This document shows, one piece after another, positions 30,541-32,520 of a stretch of DNA of 32,520 nt (positions within the stretch are counted from its first letter, which is position 1; the number at the start of each line of letters is the position of its first letter). The stretch spans positions 1 through 32,520 of the forward strand of contig JBBPSI010000261.1 of assembly GCA_038093515.1 (NCBI GenBank), in the 5' to 3' direction. This stretch comes from Butyriboletus loyo (lineage: Eukaryota > Basidiomycota > Agaricomycetes > Boletales > Boletaceae). Position numbers and translations under genes: made by a program. The notes under the pieces are model-generated. The model saw nothing but the letters and a program-made list of their open reading frames with translations. It did not search any database and was not told the origin of the DNA.

Positions 30541-32520
30541 TCAAAGAGGTCGAGGGGCAGAAGGGTGGGCATGGTGATAATCTGCTATTACATCCTGTGA
30601 ATTTCCCAAATTGGAAATGGGTTCCCAAGTCCTATCTGTTTCATTGTACCCTCTCCAATGCACAAGATACTCCAACTTCTTGCATTTCATCCATGAAGAG
30701 ACAATATAATCTACTTTGAATTCCGCATGTCCTTTGTCTGTGACATTGACAGGGTCAGGATGGATAACAGGTTGCCCAACAAGGGTTTCCCAATATGGTT
30801 TGACACGCGAAATATTAATGGTAGGATGAATACGCATGCTGCTCGGCAGCTGAAGTGTTACAGCATTAAGCTTTAAAGCCATGATCTAATAAGGGCCAAT
30901 CCAATGCTGTGTGAGTTTCCTGGCAGTATACAGTAACTTTAAGTTTTCTGTACTAAGCCAAACTCTATCTCCTAATTTGTATTCCAGTACAGCTGATTGT
31001 CTATTATCGGCCTGCAATACCATTCTTTTATGAGCTTCTTCTAAAGCTTCTTTGACTTTGGCATGGGCCTTTCTGGCCATATGTGTGAAATCTCTGGCTA
31101 AGGTAGAAGAGGATTTTTCGAATCCAATACATGGATAATAGTTACGTGTGATAGAAAATGGAATAGTACCAGTGGCAGTAGTAAGGGAATTATTATGGTT
31201 GAACTGAGCAATTTTAATCCACTCAGCCCATGTTTCTTGTTTTTTAGCCACATAGGTACGTAAATATTGTTCCATTTCTCTATTTATCTGTTTGGTTTGT
31301 CCATCAGATTGAGGATGATAAGCTGTAGAGATTTTCTGAGAAATGCCAAGAAGCTTACAAAGCTCTGTGGTAAAGTCTGAAATAAACTGGGGACCTCAGT
31401 CTGAAACTATCATAAGAGGAAGTCTGTGAATACACCAAACATTGTCTCTAAATATAACCACTAAATCCTTTGAAGAGGTAGTTGTCAAACAAGGGATGTA
31501 AACCACTTCTTTGGAGAAATGATCAACTATTGTACAAATGGCATCAAAGCTGTTAGAAAGCAGAAGTCCAGTGACAAAATCAACAGAAATATCTTCCCAA
31601 GGGTGACTAGCCATAGGAAGTGGTAATAGTTTTCCTTCTGGTGCATTTTGCTTACCCTTCATGAGGGTGCATGCTTGGCAGCTTTCTATGTATTGTTTAA
31701 CATCTTTTGTGACACCAGGCCACATGAAATAATGTGTAAGAAGATGTGCCATATGAGCTTGACCCGAGTGGCCAGCAATAGGAGAGTTGTGACATATGTT
31801 AAGTAATTGTATTCTAAGCGCTTCAGGCACAAATACAATCAACTATTGTACAAATGGCATTGAAGCTGTTAGAAAGCGGAAGTCTGGTAACAAAATCAAC
31901 AGAAATATCTTCCCAAGGATGATTAGTTGTGGGAAGGTAACAGTTTTCCTGCTGGTGCATTTTGCTTACCCTTCATGAGGGCACATACTTGGCAGCTATC
32001 TATATATTGTTTAATGTCCTTTGTGACACCAGGCCACATAAAGTGTTGTGTGAGAAGTTGTGCAGTGTGGGCTTGACCCAAATAACCAGCAATAGGAGAA
32101 TCATGACAAATGTCAAGTAATTGTATTCTAAGTGCTACAGGCACAAAGACCTTTTTGTTTTCCTTAATAAATATGGACTGATCTGAATCATAATAGAACC
32201 CTGATATTTCTTTTTCTTTCTCAGATTCTTCTTGTAAAGTATCATAGAATGAAGAAGACAGAGTGACATTATTAATGAAAATATTTGAAGGTAGTACAGT
32301 AATGTTTGTATTGTGATCTTGCACAGCATCACCATGGTCTACTCAATGCGAAAGCACATCTGCTCTGCCATTGGTAGATCCCAGCTTGTACACAAAGAGA
32401 TAATTAAATTCTTGAAGAAGTACATGCCAGCATGCTTGTCATCCAGACAATGTTTGCGGCTTCTTCCAATATTCAAGGTTCTTATGATCTGTCCAGATCA
32501 TGAAACCTTCTCTCCCAATT
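30541..32520 (-). pseudogene. pol: Chromovirus 2 pol: RNase H end, integrase, chromodomain
   Basis: At the window edge is the RNase H end (MIWTDHKNLEYWKKPQ). Then come the integrase zinc site (CHDSPIAGYLGQAH and CQVCALMKGKQ), the core (ISVDFVTGLL, a DRGPQF box changed to SD-stop-GPQF near 31,397, and a weak NREMEQYLR), GDRVWLSTENLKL and a chromodomain (KVDYIVSSWM...EYLVHWRGYNETDRTWEP, about 30,740-30,610). The zinc-site region is present twice, as a tandem duplication. Several stops fit CGA to TGA. No extra ORF lies between the chromodomain stop at 30541 and the polypurine tract, in contrast to chromovirus 1. Confidence 0.9.
31528..32152 (-). repeat. Tandem duplication of about 312 bp inside integrase
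   Basis: Unit 1 (31528-31840) and unit 2 (31839-32152) both start with caactattgtacaaatggca and end near caggcacaaa. They encode the same part of the integrase zinc domain and start of the core. The units differ at roughly one base in eight to ten, so the duplication is old or arose by recombination between diverged copies. Confidence 0.88.

Larger units (their letters stand above)
29977..32520 (-). mobile_element. Chromovirus 2: 3' part of a Ty3/gypsy element running off the window
   Basis: On the minus strand: RNase H end, integrase, chromodomain, about 100 nt without an ORF, polypurine tract (CCTAGGGGGGTAG, 30437-30449) and 3' LTR E (29977-30436). It is inserted into, or joined to, the copia element at 29976. 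Its LTR family is the one that supplied solo LTRs A and B. Confidence 0.9.

Overview
The window reads as accessory, transposon-rich nuclear DNA of a filamentous basidiomycete, probably an Agaricomycete. The evidence is short (50-60 nt) GT-AG introns, a CxC2/KDZ-type transposase, chromodomain Ty3/gypsy elements, and relics of fungal ERG26-like and VPS8 genes. I cannot name the species; a Ceratobasidiaceae/Rhizoctonia-like genome is only an impression. No tRNA, rRNA, CRISPR array or bacterial-type operon was seen.

Layout. (1) 1-14,230 is a rearranged genic block. Two paralogous intron-rich genes of unknown function (3-1027, cut by the window edge, and 7456-8841, complete, 349 aa) are each followed by a decayed piece of a sterol C-3 dehydrogenase (ERG26-like) gene. 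Between them lies a broken minus-strand gene for a Ser/Thr-rich membrane protein. The 5' part and upstream region of that gene (4451-5752) recur inverted at 10391-11687, next to a decayed VPS8 gene (11789-12930). A third ERG26-like scrap lies near 14,160. (2) 14,230-20,770 holds LTR-like DNA and a decayed KDZ transposase gene on the minus strand, with an unidentified ORF downstream of it and a divergent acidic ORF upstream. (3) 20,770-27,340 is a 5'-truncated chromovirus on the minus strand with pol, chromodomain, an extra zinc-knuckle ORF, polypurine tract and 3' LTR. Three solo LTRs interrupt its pol, two with perfect and one with near-perfect 5-bp target duplications; a solo LTR of its own family lies next door. 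(4) 27,345-29,976 is a Ty1/copia 3' end split by an 820-bp LTR-like insertion. (5) 29,977-32,520 is the 3' part of a second chromovirus that runs off the window.

How it fits together. Almost everything except the 349-aa gene is decayed. Many stops in the transposons are CGA to TGA changes, and LTR copies differ mostly at CpG sites, which points to cytosine methylation plus deamination or a RIP-like process. The two most unusual signals are a GGTCTGTGCGCA-like box placed 11-12 bp upstream of the TATA box in all seven gypsy-type LTRs, although they belong to several families, and a zinc-knuckle ORF located 3' of the chromodomain, starting 10 nt after the pol stop codon.
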